Source: Paracoccus cavernae
GTDB lineage: Bacteria; Pseudomonadota; Alphaproteobacteria; Rhodobacterales; Rhodobacteraceae
NCBI GenBank assembly: GCA_030410095.1
Contig: JAUFRC010000001.1
Span: 3,180,501 to 3,244,500, forward strand
Reading direction: 5' to 3'
DNA: 64,000 nucleotides
Part shown: piece after piece, positions 52,293 to 63,085 of the stretch
Layout: each line of letters opens with the position of its first letter
Numbering within the stretch: the first letter of the stretch is position 1
The notes under the pieces: generated by a model
Seen by the model: the letters and a program-made list of their open reading frames with translations, nothing else
What the model was told of the DNA's origin: nothing
Database searches by the model: none
Translations under genes and position numbers: made by a program

Positions 52293-54998
52293 TTACGCCA
52301 GACGGCCGTGGCAATGTTTGAACTTCTCGCCCGAGCCGCAGGGGCAGGGGTCGTTGCGCGAGGGGCTGCCCCAGGTCGTCGTATCCTCGGGGTCGAAGCC
52401 CGGAACGCGACCGGCGGGGGCCACGACTTCGGCTTCCTCGTGCTCGGGCTGCATGGCGCGCTGCGCCTCGGCCTGCTGCTCGGCATAGTCGCGCATCATC
52501 TGCTCGCGCTCGGCCTCGCTCAGCGGGCGGATGCGAGAGAGCTGCTGCGTGACATCGGTCCGCATCCCGTCCAGAAGCGATCTGAAAAGCTGGAAGCTTT
52601 CGGTTTTATACTCGGACAGCGGATCGCGCTGCGCATAGCCGCGGAAGCCCACGACCGAACGCAGGTGCTCGAGCTTGATGAGATGTTCGCGCCATTTCGC
52701 GTCGATCTGCTGCAGCAGGATCTGCTTTTCGATCTGGTTCATGTTCTCGGCGCCGAACTGCTCGACCTTTTGGGCCATGTAGCCGGCGGTCGCCTCTTCG
52801 ATGCGTTCGCGGATGACCTCTTGGTCAACGCCGTCTTCGGCAACCCATTCCTCGACCGGCAGGTCCATGTTGAGCTTCTCTACGACCGCAGCCTTGAGGC
52901 CCGCGACGTTCCACTGCTCGGCATAGGCCTTGGGCGGCAGATATTCGTCGACCAGATCGGCAATGACCTGCTCGCGCATGTCGGCGGTGATGTCGGCGAC
53001 CTCCTGGGCCTCCATGATCTCGAGACGCTGCGCGAAGATCGCCTTGCGCTGGTCGTTCATCACATCGTCGAATTTCAGCAATTGCTTGCGGATGTCGAAG
53101 TTTCGTCCCTCGACCTTCGCCTGCGCGCGTTCGAGCGATTTGTTGACCCAAGGGTGAACGATCGCCTCGCCTTCCTTCATCCCGAGCGTCGAGAGCACCT
53201 TTTCGAGGCGCTCCGAGCCGAAGATGCGCATGAGGTCGTCCTCGAGCGAGAGGAAGAACAGCGAGCGGCCCGGATCGCCCTGACGGCCCGAGCGGCCGCG
53301 CAGCTGGTTGTCGATGCGGCGGCTTTCGTGGCGTTCGGTCGCGAGGACGAACAGACCGCCCGCTTCCTGAACCTGTTTCTTGGCGGCGGCGACTTCGGCC
53401 TCGACCGCGGCGCGGATCTCGTCCGGCTCGGCATCGGGGTATTTCGCGAGCTCTTCCATCACCTTCATGTCGACGTTGCCGCCGAGCTGGATATCGGTGC
53501 CGCGACCGGCCATGTTGGTTGCGATCGTGACTGCACCCATCTTGCCGGCCTCGGCCACGATGAAGGCTTCGCGCTCGTGTTCGCGCGCGTTCAGAACGTT
53601 ATGCGGGATGCCGGCCTTGTCGAGCATCTGCGAGAGCATCTCGGACTTCTCGATCGAGGTGGTGCCGACAAGGATCGGCTGGCCCTTGGCATGGGCTTCC
53701 TTGATCGTCTCGAGCACGGCCGCGTATTTTTCGGTCGCGGTGCGGTAGACGCGGTCATGTTCGTCGACGCGCTGGACGGGACGGTTGGTCGGAACCTCGA
53801 CCACGCCGAGCTTGTAGATCTCGGCGAATTCCTCGGCCTCGGTGGCTGCGGTACCGGTCATGCCGCCGATCTTGTCGTAGAGGCGGAAGTAGTTCTGGAA
53901 GGTGACCGAGGCGAGCGTGACGTTCTCGGGCTGGATCTGGACGCCTTCCTTGGCCTCGATCGCCTGATGCAGGCCGTCCGAAAGGCGGCGGCCCGCCATC
54001 ATGCGGCCGGTGAATTCGTCGATCAGAACGACCTCGTCGTCGCGCACGATGTAATGCTGGTCGCGCTGGAACAGCGTATGCGCGCGCAAGGCCTGGTTGA
54101 TGTGGTGGACGATCGTGGTCGATTCCGGATCGTAGAGCGTCTGGCCTTCGGGTAGGATGCCGGTCTCGCTCAGGCGACGCTCGATATATTCGTTGCCCTC
54201 TTCGGTGAAGGTGGCATTGCGGCTTTTCTCGTCGAGCTTGTAATGCTCGGGCGTCAGCTCGGGGATGTATTTGTCCAGAACACGGTAGAGCTCCGAGCGG
54301 TCCTGCGAGGGGCCCGAGATGATCAGCGGCGTGCGCGCCTCGTCGATGAGGATACTGTCGACCTCGTCCACGATGGCGTAGAAATGGCCGCGCTGCGCCA
54401 TCTGGTCGATCGAGCCCTTCATGTTGTCGCGAAGGTAGTCGAAGCCCAATTCGTTATTGGTCGCATAGGTGACATCGGCGCGGTAGGCCTCGCGCTTTTC
54501 GTCATCGGCCTGGAAGGGGTAGACGACGCCCGTGGTCATGCCGAGCTGGCCGAAAACCTTGCTCATCCAGCCTGCGTCGCGTTTGGCGAGATAGTCGTTG
54601 ACGGTGACGACATGGACGCCTTTGCCCGCAAGCGCGTTCAGATAGGCGGGGAAGGTCGCCATCAGCGTCTTGCCTTCGCCGGTCTTCATCTCGGCGATAT
54701 TGCCCTGATGGAGGAAGATGCCCGCCATCAGCTGCACATCGAAAGCACGCAGGCCGAGCGCGCGTTTTGCCCCTTCGCGGCAGTTAGCGAATGCCTCCGG
54801 CAAAAGCTTGTCCAGCGACTCGCCCGATTGCGCGCGCCCCTGCAATTCGCGGGTCTTCCCGATCAGGTCTGCGTCAGACATCGCCTGGAACTGTGGTTCC
54901 AATGCGTTGATCTGCGCGACGATGGGACGGGTTGCCTTTACCTTGCGGTCGTTGGGCGTACCAAAGACCATTTTCGCCAGAGATCCGAAGCCGAGCAT
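52293..54998 (-). CDS. secA: Preprotein translocase ATPase SecA
   Basis: SecA drives Sec-dependent export. The 901-residue frame is intact. Start at 54998 ([20 protein letters not shown]) matches family N-termini. Walker A is [14 protein letters not shown], the DEAD-like box is [20 protein letters not shown], and motif VI is [20 protein letters not shown]. The C-terminal zinc site is [14 protein letters not shown], used for SecB and lipid binding. It is divergent from the PpiC-type isomerase gene, whose exported product depends on Sec. Confidence 0.98.
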   Translation of the reverse strand: MLGFGSLAKMVFGTPNDRKVKATRPIVAQINALEPQFQAMSDADLIGKTRELQGRAQSGESLDKLLPEAFANCREGAKRALGLRAFDVQLMAGIFLHQGNIAEMKTGEGKTLMATFPAYLNALAGKGVHVVTVNDYLAKRDAGWMSKVFGQLGMTTGVVYPFQADDEKREAYRADVTYATNNELGFDYLRDNMKGSIDQMAQRGHFYAIVDEVDSILIDEARTPLIISGPSQDRSELYRVLDKYIPELTPEHYKLDEKSRNATFTEEGNEYIERRLSETGILPEGQTLYDPESTTIVHHINQALRAHTLFQRDQHYIVRDDEVVLIDEFTGRMMAGRRLSDGLHQAIEAKEGVQIQPENVTLASVTFQNYFRLYDKIGGMTGTAATEAEEFAEIYKLGVVEVPTNRPVQRVDEHDRVYRTATEKYAAVLETIKEAHAKGQPILVGTTSIEKSEMLSQMLDKAGIPHNVLNAREHEREAFIVAEAGKMGAVTIATNMAGRGTDIQLGGNVDMKVMEELAKYPDAEPDEIRAAVEAEVAAAKKQVQEAGGLFVLATERHESRRIDNQLRGRSGRQGDPGRSLFFLSLEDDLMRIFGSERLEKVLSTLGMKEGEAIVHPWVNKSLERAQAKVEGRNFDIRKQLLKFDDVMNDQRKAIFAQRLEIMEAQEVADITADMREQVIADLVDEYLPPKAYAEQWNVAGLKAAVVEKLNMDLPVEEWVAEDGVDQEVIRERIEEATAGYMAQKVEQFGAENMNQIEKQILLQQIDAKWREHLIKLEHLRSVVGFRGYAQRDPLSEYKTESFQLFRSLLDGMRTDVTQQLSRIRPLSEAEREQMMRDYAEQQAEAQRAMQPEHEEAEVVAPAGRVPGFDPEDTTTWGSPSRNDPCPCGSGEKFKHCHGRLA

Positions 54999-55206
54999 AT
55001 GAGCCTTCAAAATTCGTGTATCGGGGAAGCGCACAGCCCTAACGGCCACTTGCCCGAACCATCCTCCTTGCCCTATTTAAGGGACCGGAATTACGGCGGC
55101 GGGCGCGCATTATCGGTTGTGCCGGATGTATGCCTCGACCGCCCTTCTGTCAACGCTTGCGCCGTTTTACCCTCGGGAATCGGCCTGTCCCGCAAAGGGG
55201 AAATAG

Positions 55207-55994
55207 ATGCTGAAGCCCAGTTTGGCCCTTGTTTTGATGCTCGCAACGCCCGCTTTGGCGCAAACCGCGGATACGGTGGTCGCAACCGTGAACGGCGAAG
55301 AGATCACGCTTGGTCAGATGATCGCGATGAAGGACGGGATGGGTGACGAGGCGACCGGAAACCTGCCTGCGCCCGCGCTTTGGGACCTGATGCTCGACCA
55401 GATGATCCGCCAAACCGCCGTGGGTCAGGAAAAACCGACAAGTTGAACGCCCGCGACAAAGCGGTGCTCGAGCTTGACCGCCGCGCCTATCTGGCCGGTG
55501 CGGTGCTCGAAGGCATCGCGGCCACCGAACCCAGTGACGAAGAGTTGCGCGGCGTTTACGAGCGCGCCTTTGGCGGCGAGACCGCGCCGAAGACCGAATT
55601 CAACGCAGCTCATATTCTCGTGAAGACCGAGGACGAAGCCAAGGCCATCGAGGCCGAACTGGCCGGCGGCGCCGATTTCGGGACACTTGCGGCCGAGAAA
55701 TCCACCGATACCGCCTCGGGCCCGAACAAGGGCGATCTGGGCTGGTTCCAGCCTGAGCAGATGGTTGCGCCCTTCGCCGAAGCCGTCAAAGGCATGAAGG
55801 CGGGTGAGGTCTCCAAACCTGTCGAGACCCAGTTCGGCTGGCATGTCATCAAGCTGAACGAGAGCCGTCAGGTTGCCGCGCCGAACTTCGACGAGGTCAA
55901 GGACCAGCTCGCCGTTCAGGTCCGTCGCGACCGCGTCGAGGCCGCCATCCAGACCCGCGTCGACGCGTCGAAGATCGAGAAAACCCCGATCTGA
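55207..55994 (+). CDS. Periplasmic parvulin-type peptidyl-prolyl isomerase (PpiC/SurA-like), one frame break
   Basis: This is an exported folding factor of about 262 residues. The signal peptide is MLKPSLALVLMLATPALA. An N-terminal chaperone-like helical region follows (VVATVNGEEITLGQMIAMKD). The rotamase domain shows FNAAHILVKTEDEAKAIEAE, GGDLGWF-like NKGDLGWFQPEQMVAPFAEA, and VETQFGWHVIKLNESRQV. One A is missing in the run near 55430; repaired, it reads GQEKTDKLNARDKAVLELD. It resembles the short PpiC proteins of Rhodobacteraceae more than full SurA. argJ follows 44 bases downstream. Confidence 0.9.
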
Positions 55995-56038
55995 ACGCCG
56001 ACCTTCTGAACCGCACCGATCTTCTGGAGCAGTGATCC

Positions 56039-57436
56039 ATGGCTAATTCCGACAAGAAAAACAAGAAACTGACCGATGCCGAAAAGGTCAAGCTTCTCAA
56101 GAAAAAGCTTAAAAAGCTGCGCAATCCGGGCGAGGCAAAGCCTACGCCACAGGTCGCGGAAAGCACTGCCGCTCCGGTGACGCCGACCGCGAAGGCCAAG
56201 ATCATTTCGCCGCTCGCGCCCGTGACCTTCCCCGTCATGCCGCTGATCGAAGGCGTCGAATTCGCGGCGGGCGCGGCAGGTGTGAAGTACAAGGGCCGCA
56301 CCGATGTCATGCTGGTCAAGCTGGCACCGGGCACGTCGATTGCGGGTGCTTTCACCAAATCCTCGACCCGTGCGGCCAGCATTCTGGACTGTCAGGCCAA
56401 GCTCGCGCTCAAGCAAGACACCACCGGCGGCGCGGCGATTGTCGTGAACTCGGGCAATGCCAACGCCTTCACCGGCGCGGCGGGACAGGCCTCGGTCGAT
56501 GCGGTGACGGGAGCGGTCGCGCAAAAGCTCGGCGTGCCTCAGAACCGCGTCTTCTCCTCCTCGACCGGCGTGATCGGCGAGCCCCTGCCGCACGATCGCA
56601 TCACCGCGATCATCGACCAGCTCTCGGGCGCGCTCAGCACCGAGGGGATCGAGGATGCGGCCGAAGCGATCATGACCACCGACACCTTCCCCAAAGGCTC
56701 CTCCATCGAGATCCCGGGCGAGGGCGGCGTGATCCAGATCGCGGGCATCGCAAAGGGCTCGGGGATGATCGCGCCGGATATGGCGACGATGCTGGTCTAT
56801 ATCTTCACCGATGCGAAGATCGCGCCCGATGCGCTGCAAAAGATCGTCTCGCGCATGCTGGACCAGACCTTCAACGCGATCACGGTCGATAGCGATACCT
56901 CGACCTCGGATGCGTTGATCGTGGCGGCGACCGGCAAGAGCAAGGCTGAAGCCATCACCGATATGCGCGGCAAGGTTGCCCGCGACTTCACGCGCGGCCT
57001 CAAGGTCGTGATGCAGGATCTGGCGCAGCAGGTCGTGCGCGACGGCGAGGGGGCGACGAAATTCATCGAGGTCCGCGTCACCGGCGCGGCCAACAAGGTC
57101 GATGCCCACCGTGTCGCCATGGCGATCGCCAATTCGCCCTTGGTCAAGACGGCTGTCGCCGGCGAAGATGCGAACTGGGGCCGCGTCGTCATGGCTGTCG
57201 GGAAATCCGGCGCACAGGCCGACCGCGATCTGCTGACCATCCGCTTCGGCGATATGGTTCTGGCCGAGAAAGGCTGGCGCTCGCCCAGCTATGACGAAGC
57301 CAAAGCCAGCGCCTATATGAAGCGCCCCGAACTGGTGATCGGCGTCGACCTCGGGCTCGGGCGTTCGGCCAAGACGGTTTGGACCTGCGATCTCACCCAT
57401 CGCTACATCGACATCAACGCGGATTACCGCTCGTGA
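56039..57436 (+). CDS. argJ: Bifunctional ornithine/glutamate N-acetyltransferase ArgJ with Lys-rich N-terminal extension
   Basis: ArgJ cycles the acetyl group in arginine synthesis. The intact 465-residue protein contains VKYKGRTDVMLVKLAPGTSI, NSGNANAFTGAAGQ and the self-cleavage site GMIAPDMATMLVYIF, cut before Thr to give two subunits. The C-terminus THRYIDINADYRS is typical. Family members normally begin close to ISPLAP; here about 55 extra residues precede it, starting MANSDKKNKKLTDAEKVKLL and very rich in Lys. GGAGC lies about nine bases before the ATG at 56039, so the extension seems real. mutT overlaps its stop (GTGA). Confidence 0.94.
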   Translation: MANSDKKNKKLTDAEKVKLLKKKLKKLRNPGEAKPTPQVAESTAAPVTPTAKAKIISPLAPVTFPVMPLIEGVEFAAGAAGVKYKGRTDVMLVKLAPGTSIAGAFTKSSTRAASILDCQAKLALKQDTTGGAAIVVNSGNANAFTGAAGQASVDAVTGAVAQKLGVPQNRVFSSSTGVIGEPLPHDRITAIIDQLSGALSTEGIEDAAEAIMTTDTFPKGSSIEIPGEGGVIQIAGIAKGSGMIAPDMATMLVYIFTDAKIAPDALQKIVSRMLDQTFNAITVDSDTSTSDALIVAATGKSKAEAITDMRGKVARDFTRGLKVVMQDLAQQVVRDGEGATKFIEVRVTGAANKVDAHRVAMAIANSPLVKTAVAGEDANWGRVVMAVGKSGAQADRDLLTIRFGDMVLAEKGWRSPSYDEAKASAYMKRPELVIGVDLGLGRSAKTVWTCDLTHRYIDINADYRS

Positions 57437-57831
57437 AGATCCTTCTGGTGGCGGCCGTCGCCCTGATCGATGCAGACGGCCGCGTGCTTTTGGCCCAAAG
57501 ACCCGAGGGGAAATCCCTCGCCGGTCTTTGGGAGTTTCCAGGCGGCAAAGTCGATCCCGGCGAGACGCCGGAGCTCGCGCTGATCCGCGAGCTTCAGGAA
57601 GAGTTGGGGATCAACACCTGGTCCTCCTGCCTCGCGCCGCTGACTTTCGCGAGCCATACCTACGACGATTTCCACCTGCTGATGCCGCTTTATGCCTGCC
57701 GCCGCTGGGAGGGCATCCCCCAGCCCCGAGAGGGCCAGAAACTGGCTTGGGTGCGTGCCGGGGATCTGGGCAATTACGAGATGCCTCCTGCCGATGTTCC
57801 GCTGATTCCGATCCTGCGGCAGTGGCTTTGA
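57433..57831 (+). CDS. mutT: MutT-like Nudix pyrophosphohydrolase
   Basis: This 132-residue Nudix hydrolase probably removes 8-oxo-dGTP. The Nudix box GGKVDPGETPELALIRELQE continues ELGI and fits GX5EX7REUXEEXGU. The N-terminus LLVAAVALIDADGRVLLAQR and WEFPGGK are typical of MutT. The frame is intact. The GTG start at 57433 overlaps the argJ stop. argJ-mutT adjacency is common in Rhodobacteraceae. Another nucleotide-derivative substrate remains possible. Confidence 0.92.
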   Translation: MKILLVAAVALIDADGRVLLAQRPEGKSLAGLWEFPGGKVDPGETPELALIRELQEELGINTWSSCLAPLTFASHTYDDFHLLMPLYACRRWEGIPQPREGQKLAWVRAGDLGNYEMPPADVPLIPILRQWL

Positions 57832-57949
57832 TGCAACAGCTTTCTTCCGATGAAGGTTTTTGAATCCCGTCCCGCGCGAGCGGAAAATGTAATTAACTTA
57901 TTAACTTTTGTGTGAAGAAAATAAGATTACGCAAAGGGAGGAGACGGAC

Positions 57950-58081
57950 ATGATTCGCACGATTACCATCGGAAGCTGTATTTCGGTCCAAGGCATTTTC
58001 GAACGCCAGGTTTCCAACGGAAACATTGTCGTTCGCGTCGGTACGGCCACCTATGAGGGTAAACCGGTCGCATTGTCCTGA
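57950..58081 (+). CDS. Small conserved-looking protein, 43 residues
   Basis: The frame begins MIRTITIGSCISVQGIFERQ and ends VGTATYEGKPVALS. A strong ribosome-binding site GGGAGGAG lies six bases before the ATG, and a perfect terminator follows 24 bases after the stop, so this is a compact single-gene unit. The alternating pattern (QVSNGNIVVRVGTATYEG) suggests a small beta-barrel or sheet; one Cys is present. A/T-rich sequence 57890-57930 upstream would hold the promoter. I believe similar short proteins exist in Rhodobacteraceae, but I know no function. Confidence 0.7.
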   Translation: MIRTITIGSCISVQGIFERQVSNGNIVVRVGTATYEGKPVALS

Positions 58082-58105
58082 GTGGAGCGGGGCAAGTCCG
58101 AAGAT

Positions 58106-58136
58106 AAAAAGGCGCAGGGTTTCCCTGCGCCTTTTT
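58106..58136 (+). terminator. Terminator of the 43-residue gene
   Basis: AAAAAGGCGCAGGG, a two-base loop and CCCTGCGCCTTTTT form a perfect stem with a T-run on the plus strand and an A-run before it. Confidence 0.92.
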
Positions 58137-58218
58137 CTTTGGCGCTTACCTTGGGTCGAGGCGGTTCCGCACCGGAGCAGGGCATGGACGCAGCTGCACG
58201 CTGTGCCGGTCACACAGC

Positions 58219-58245
58219 AAAAGGGCGCCAGAAGGCGCCCTTTTT
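58219..58245 (-). terminator. Terminator of infB
   Basis: AAAAGGGCGCC and GGCGCCCTTTTT flank a four-base loop. On the minus strand a T-run follows the stem, about 22 bases after the infB stop. With the terminator at 58106 it insulates the two convergent units. Confidence 0.9.
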
Positions 58246-58267
58246 CATTCCTGTCGAGGTTCGGGGA

Positions 58268-60821
58268 TCACAGCTTGCGCTGGACTTCCTCGCGCTCGAA
58301 GATCTCGATGACATCGCCCTTGCGGATGTCGTCGTAGTTCTCGAAGGCCATACCGCATTCCTGACCGGACTGGACCTCTTTGACTTCATCCTTGAAGCGC
58401 TTGAGCGTCTTGAGCGTGCCTTCGTGGATAACCACGTTGTCGCGCAGCAGGCGGACGCCGGCCGAACGACGGGCAACGCCCTCGGTGACGAGACAGCCGG
58501 CGACATTGCCGATGCCCGAGACGCGGAAGACTTCGCGGATTTCCGCATAGCCGATGAAATGCTCGCGCACTTCGGCCGACAGAAGGCCCGAGGCCGCCGC
58601 TTTGATGTCGTCCACCAGATCATAGATGATCGAGTAGTAACGGATCTCGACGCCCTTCTGGTTCGCGGATGCACGGGCAGGGCCGTTCGCACGAACGTTG
58701 AAGCCGATGACCGGTGCGCCCGAGGCTTCTGCCAGACCCACATCGGATTCGGTGATCGCACCGACGCCGTAATGCAGGACGCGGACGCGAACCTCGTCGT
58801 TGCCGATCTTTTCGAGCGCCTGAACGATCGCTTCAGCAGAGCCTTGCACGTCGGCTTTGATCAGAACCGGCAGTTCGGCGACGCTCTGGTCGGCTTTGGC
58901 TTTCGCCATCAGCTGGTCCAGGGTGATCGCGGCACCAGCAGCGGCGCGCTTGTCTTTGGATTGCTGGATACGGAATTCAGCGATCTCGCGTGCCTGTGCT
59001 TCGGTTTCGACGACGTTGAGCACGTCACCGGCTTCCGGCGTACCGTTCAGGCCCAGCACTTCGACCGGAACCGAGGGACCCGCTTCGTTGATGCGGTCGC
59101 CCTTGTCGTTGATCAGCGCGCGGACTTTGCCCCACTGCTCGCCCACGACGAAGATGTCGCCGCGCTTGAGCGTACCGTTCTGCACCAGAACCGTTGCGAC
59201 CGGACCGCGACCGACGTCGAGCTGCGCCTCGATCACGGCACCAAGCGCCGGACGATCGGGGTTGGCTTTGAGTTCGAGGATCTCTGCCTGAAGCGCGATG
59301 GCCTCGAGCAGCTGGTCCAGACCCTGGCCGGTTTTGGCCGAGATCTCGACGGTCTGGACGTCGCCGCCCATTTCCTCGACGACAACCTCGTGCTGCAGAA
59401 GATCCGTGCGGACTTTCTGCGAGTTGGCTGCCGGCTTGTCGATCTTGTTGATCGCGACGATCATCGGCACTTTCGCCGCTTTGGCGTGGTTGATCGCTTC
59501 GACGGTCTGCGGCATGACCGCATCGTCGGCAGCAACCACCAGCACGACGATATCCGTCACCTGCGCACCACGGGCACGCATCGAGGTGAAGGCCGCGTGG
59601 CCGGGCGTGTCGAGGAAGGTCAGGATCGCGCCGTTTTTGGCTTTGACCTGATAGGCACCGATATGCTGCGTGATGCCGCCTGCTTCGCCCGAAACGACGT
59701 TCGCATTGCGGATCGCATCCAGCGTCGAGGTCTTGCCGTGGTCGACGTGACCCATGATCGTGATGACCGGCGGGCGCGACTGAAGGTCTTCAGCCTTGTC
59801 CTCGACCATGTCGATGACCTGTTCGACGTCCGAATCCGAGACGCGGACGGCTTTGTGGCCGAATTCCTCGATCACGATTTCGGCCGTGTCGGCGTCGATC
59901 GCCTGGTTCGCGGTGACCATCATACCCATGCGCATCAGCGATTTGATGACATCGGGGGTACGCTCGGCCATGCGGTTGGCGAGTTCGGAGACAACGATGC
60001 TCTCGGGAAGCTGGACGTCACGGACCTGCTTCTCGGGTTTCACCATGCCGCCCATGGCTTTCTGCCGGGCTTTTTCTGCTTGCGCTTCATCGCGGCCAGC
60101 GAACGCTGACGACCGCCTTCGCCGTCGCCGAGAGCCTGGGTTACGGAAAGCTTGCCCGTGGTGCGACGGTTGTCGTCACGCGCATTCTTGTTGCGGTTGT
60201 TGTCGTCCTGGCGCTGGTCGCGCTCGCGGTCGGTCTTGGCGCGCGGCGCGGAGGTCGAGACGCCTTTGGTCTCGGCGCGCGAAGCGGCAGCTTCGGCAGC
60301 GGCGCGATCGGCCGGCGACGGGGCGCGTGCTTCGGTCGCGGCGGGCTTGGCGCGGGTTTCCTCGCGCTTTTGCGCACGGACTTCGGCCTCGCGGGCGCGA
60401 CGGGCGTCTTCTTCTTCTTTCAGGCGCAGAGCCTCGAGGCGCTCGCGCTCTTCGCGCTCTTTCGCCTCGATCTCGGCGCGGCGACGCTCGCGCTCTTCTT
60501 CGCGGGCTTTTTCTTCGGCCGCACGGGCTTCTGCCTCGGAGGCTTCGCGCGCTTTCGCAGCGGCCAAAGCCTTCAGGCGGCGCTCCATCTCGGCTTCGGA
60601 AATCCCGGCGGGACGTTTCGAAGGATCGCTGGCCAAAGCGGCCGGCGAGCCGGGGCGTGCGTTTGCACCCGCACCGGGTTTCGCCGGTACGACAACGCGC
60701 TTGCGTTTGGTTTCGACAACCACATTATGGGTCCGACCGTGGCTGAAGCTTTGCTTCACATGGCCCGAACGGCCAGCGCCACCACCAACGCCAAGGGGTT
60801 TTTTCCGTCAGTATCGCTCAT
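58268..60821 (-). CDS. infB: Translation initiation factor IF-2 (two frame breaks)
   Basis: IF-2 is the GTPase that brings initiator tRNA to the ribosome. The start [20 protein letters not shown] at 60821 and [20 protein letters not shown] match Rhodobacterales IF-2. A long charged helical region rich in Glu, Arg and Ala covers about residues 60-230. G motifs are [16 protein letters not shown] and NKIDKP. The C-terminus ends [10 protein letters not shown]. Bases are missing near 60800 (A/C runs in GKKPLG) and 60068 ([12 protein letters not shown]). Repaired length is about 851 residues. An interrupted infB would be lethal. It is last in rimP-nusA-ylxR-infB. Confidence 0.97.
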
Positions 60822-60829
60822 TCCGATTT

Positions 60830-61450
60830 TCATTCCTTCCCGGCGGGAGTGCCGCCGTCATGCCCCCGCAGACCTTGCAGTCTGCTCGCGTCCCTGATCA
60901 CGTTGCGGGTCAGGCCCCCAGGCGCAAGCGCGCTGTGTATGACATGATCACGACCAAAGGACAAACCCAATTCTGACGCGGTCAGGCAACCGAACCAGCG
61001 ACCGCCTTCCGGCGTCCACAGCTTGCCTTTTCCACGATCCGACCCATCCGAGGCTTGCAGCAGGACTTTTGCTTTTCCCAGCGCAAGCCAGCCCTTCACC
61101 TTTTCGAACCCGGCGACCGCATTGCCCGTCTTTCTGCTGAGAGAGATCAGGTCCACGACACGACGTGCCAGACCGGCCTCGATCATATCAAGAAGGTCGT
61201 CGGGAGCGGTGACAGAGGCTTTCGCGCCACGCGAGAACAGGCCCTTCGCCATCGCTTTCGTCAATATACTACGATCGGCCGTAACCCAGAAGCCCCGGCC
61301 GGGCAATTTTTCTGCGAGATCCGGTACAACGACCGAGCCGTCGGGGCTGGCCACGAAGCGGATCAGCCCCTGCTTGGGCTGCACCTCTCCGGTGACGATG
61401 CAGCGCCGTTCGGGCGTCTCGCGGTCCTTGGTTTGGCCCCCGCGTGTCAT
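60830..61450 (-). CDS. YlxR-type RNA-binding protein with L7Ae-like domain
   Basis: The intact 206-residue protein joins a YlxR (DUF448) domain (RRCIVTGEVQPKQGLIRFVA, KLPGRGFWVTADRSIL) to an L7Ae/L30e-like domain (ARRVVDLISLSRKTGNAVAG, FEKVKGWLALGKAKVLLQAS). YlxR proteins in nusA-infB operons are thought to bind RNA, and one has been linked to RNase P. It starts 15 bases after nusA and ends eight bases before infB, the standard position in alphaproteobacteria. Confidence 0.92.
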   Translation of the reverse strand: MTRGGQTKDRETPERRCIVTGEVQPKQGLIRFVASPDGSVVVPDLAEKLPGRGFWVTADRSILTKAMAKGLFSRGAKASVTAPDDLLDMIEAGLARRVVDLISLSRKTGNAVAGFEKVKGWLALGKAKVLLQASDGSDRGKGKLWTPEGGRWFGCLTASELGLSFGRDHVIHSALAPGGLTRNVIRDASRLQGLRGHDGGTPAGKE

Positions 61451-61465
61451 GCTGTTCCCGGGGCG

Positions 61466-63082
61466 TTACACCCCGGCCTCCTGTTCGTCTTCGTCTTCGA
61501 CATTTTGTTCGTCGCCTTCCAGTTCGGCGATATCGACCCAGCCCAGCATGACGCGTGCGGTCATGATGAACTTCTGCGCATCTTCCAGCGACACGCCGAA
61601 GCTCTCGAGCAGGCCGTCATCCTTGACGCGCTGACCGTCGACCGTGGTCCAGCCGCCGGCCAGTTCCCAGTCGGCGCAGGTCGCGAAATCTTCCAGCGTC
61701 TTGATGCCGTCTTTGGCCAAAGCCTCGACCATTTGCGGGGTCAGGCCCTCGAAGTCGATCAGGCTGTCTTCGGCACCAAGCGCGCGGGCATTGTCCAGAG
61801 CGGCCTTGTTCGCCGCTTCCAGATGCTCGCGGGCACGGGTCTGAAGCTCGTCCGCGGTCGAGGCATCGACGCCGTCGATCGCCAGCAGCTCGTCAAGATC
61901 GACATAGGCGACCTCTTCGAGGTTGGTGAAGCCTTCGGTAACCAGAAGCTGGGCGAAGAATTCGTCGAGATCGAGCGCATCCACAAACAGTTTGGTGCGG
62001 GCGTTGAACTCGGCCTGACGGCGCTTGGATTCTTCTTCCTCGGTGAGGATGTCGATGTCGAGGCCGGTCAGCTGGCTCGCCAGACGCACGTTCTGGCCGC
62101 GACGGCCGATCGCCAGCGAAAGCTGCTCGTCGGGAACCACGACTTCGATCTTGTTGGCTTCCTCGTCGAAGACGACTTTCGCGACTTCTGCCGGCTGGAG
62201 CGCGTTCACAAGGAAGGTCGCGTGATCGTCCGACCACGGGATGATGTCGATCTTCTCGCCCTGCAGCTCGCCGACGACGGCCTGCACGCGCGAGCCGCGC
62301 ATCCCGACGCAAGCGCCGACCGGATCGATCGAGCTGTCGTAGGAGATCACGGCGATCTTGGCGCGCGACCCCGGATCGCGGGCGCAGGCCTTGATCTCGA
62401 TCACGCCGTCATAGATTTCCGGCACTTCCATCTTGAACAGTTCCGCCATGAATTGCGGATCGGTGCGCGACAGGAAGATCTGCGGGCCGCGGGCCTCGCG
62501 GCGGACGTCTTTGACATAGGCGCGGATGCGGTCGTTCGGGCGATAGCTCTCGCGGCCGATTTTCTCGTTGCGGCGCAGGATCGCTTCGCCACGGCCCACG
62601 TCAACGATGATGTTGCCGTATTCCTCGCGCTTGACGACACCGTTGATGATGGTGCCGGCGCGGTCCTTGAATTCTTCGTACTGGCGGTCGCGCTCTGCTT
62701 CGCGGACGCGCTGCAAGATGACCTGCTTGGCCGATTGCGCGGCGATGCGGCCCAGTTCGACCGGCGGAACCTCGTCGACGATCTCGTCGCCGACCTGCGG
62801 ATTGGCGAGATAGGGTTTCGCCTGCTCGACGGTCAGTTCCGCCTGATAGTTTTCCAGCGCCTCGTCTTCGACGACGGTGCGGACGCGGGTGAAGGTGGCA
62901 TGGCCGTTCTTGCGGTCGATCTTGACGCGGATGTCCATTTCCGAGCCGTAACGCGACTTGGCGGCGCGGGCGAGGCTGTCTTCCATCGCTTCGATGACGA
63001 GCTCGGGCTCGATCATCTTTTCGCGGGCGACCGCTTCGGCCGTCTGCAGCAATTCAAGCTGGTTTGCAGAGGTGATTGCCAT
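61466..63082 (-). CDS. nusA: Transcription termination/antitermination protein NusA
   Basis: NusA modulates RNA polymerase pausing, termination and antitermination. The 538-residue frame is intact. The N-terminal polymerase-binding domain begins [20 protein letters not shown], then come S1 ([20 protein letters not shown]) and two KH domains ([20 protein letters not shown] and [20 protein letters not shown]). C-terminal helix-hairpin-helix-like acidic repeats follow ([20 protein letters not shown]), ending in an acidic tail. It begins three bases after rimP. Confidence 0.98.
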   Translation of the reverse strand: MAITSANQLELLQTAEAVAREKMIEPELVIEAMEDSLARAAKSRYGSEMDIRVKIDRKNGHATFTRVRTVVEDEALENYQAELTVEQAKPYLANPQVGDEIVDEVPPVELGRIAAQSAKQVILQRVREAERDRQYEEFKDRAGTIINGVVKREEYGNIIVDVGRGEAILRRNEKIGRESYRPNDRIRAYVKDVRREARGPQIFLSRTDPQFMAELFKMEVPEIYDGVIEIKACARDPGSRAKIAVISYDSSIDPVGACVGMRGSRVQAVVGELQGEKIDIIPWSDDHATFLVNALQPAEVAKVVFDEEANKIEVVVPDEQLSLAIGRRGQNVRLASQLTGLDIDILTEEEESKRRQAEFNARTKLFVDALDLDEFFAQLLVTEGFTNLEEVAYVDLDELLAIDGVDASTADELQTRAREHLEAANKAALDNARALGAEDSLIDFEGLTPQMVEALAKDGIKTLEDFATCADWELAGGWTTVDGQRVKDDGLLESFGVSLEDAQKFIMTARVMLGWVDIAELEGDEQNVEDEDEQEAGV

Positions 63083-63085
63083 TGC

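Noticed and set aside
52167..54155. Plus-strand open frame of about 660 codons opposite secA
   Set aside because: It is a shadow of intact secA, with no ribosome-binding site and no recognisable domain.
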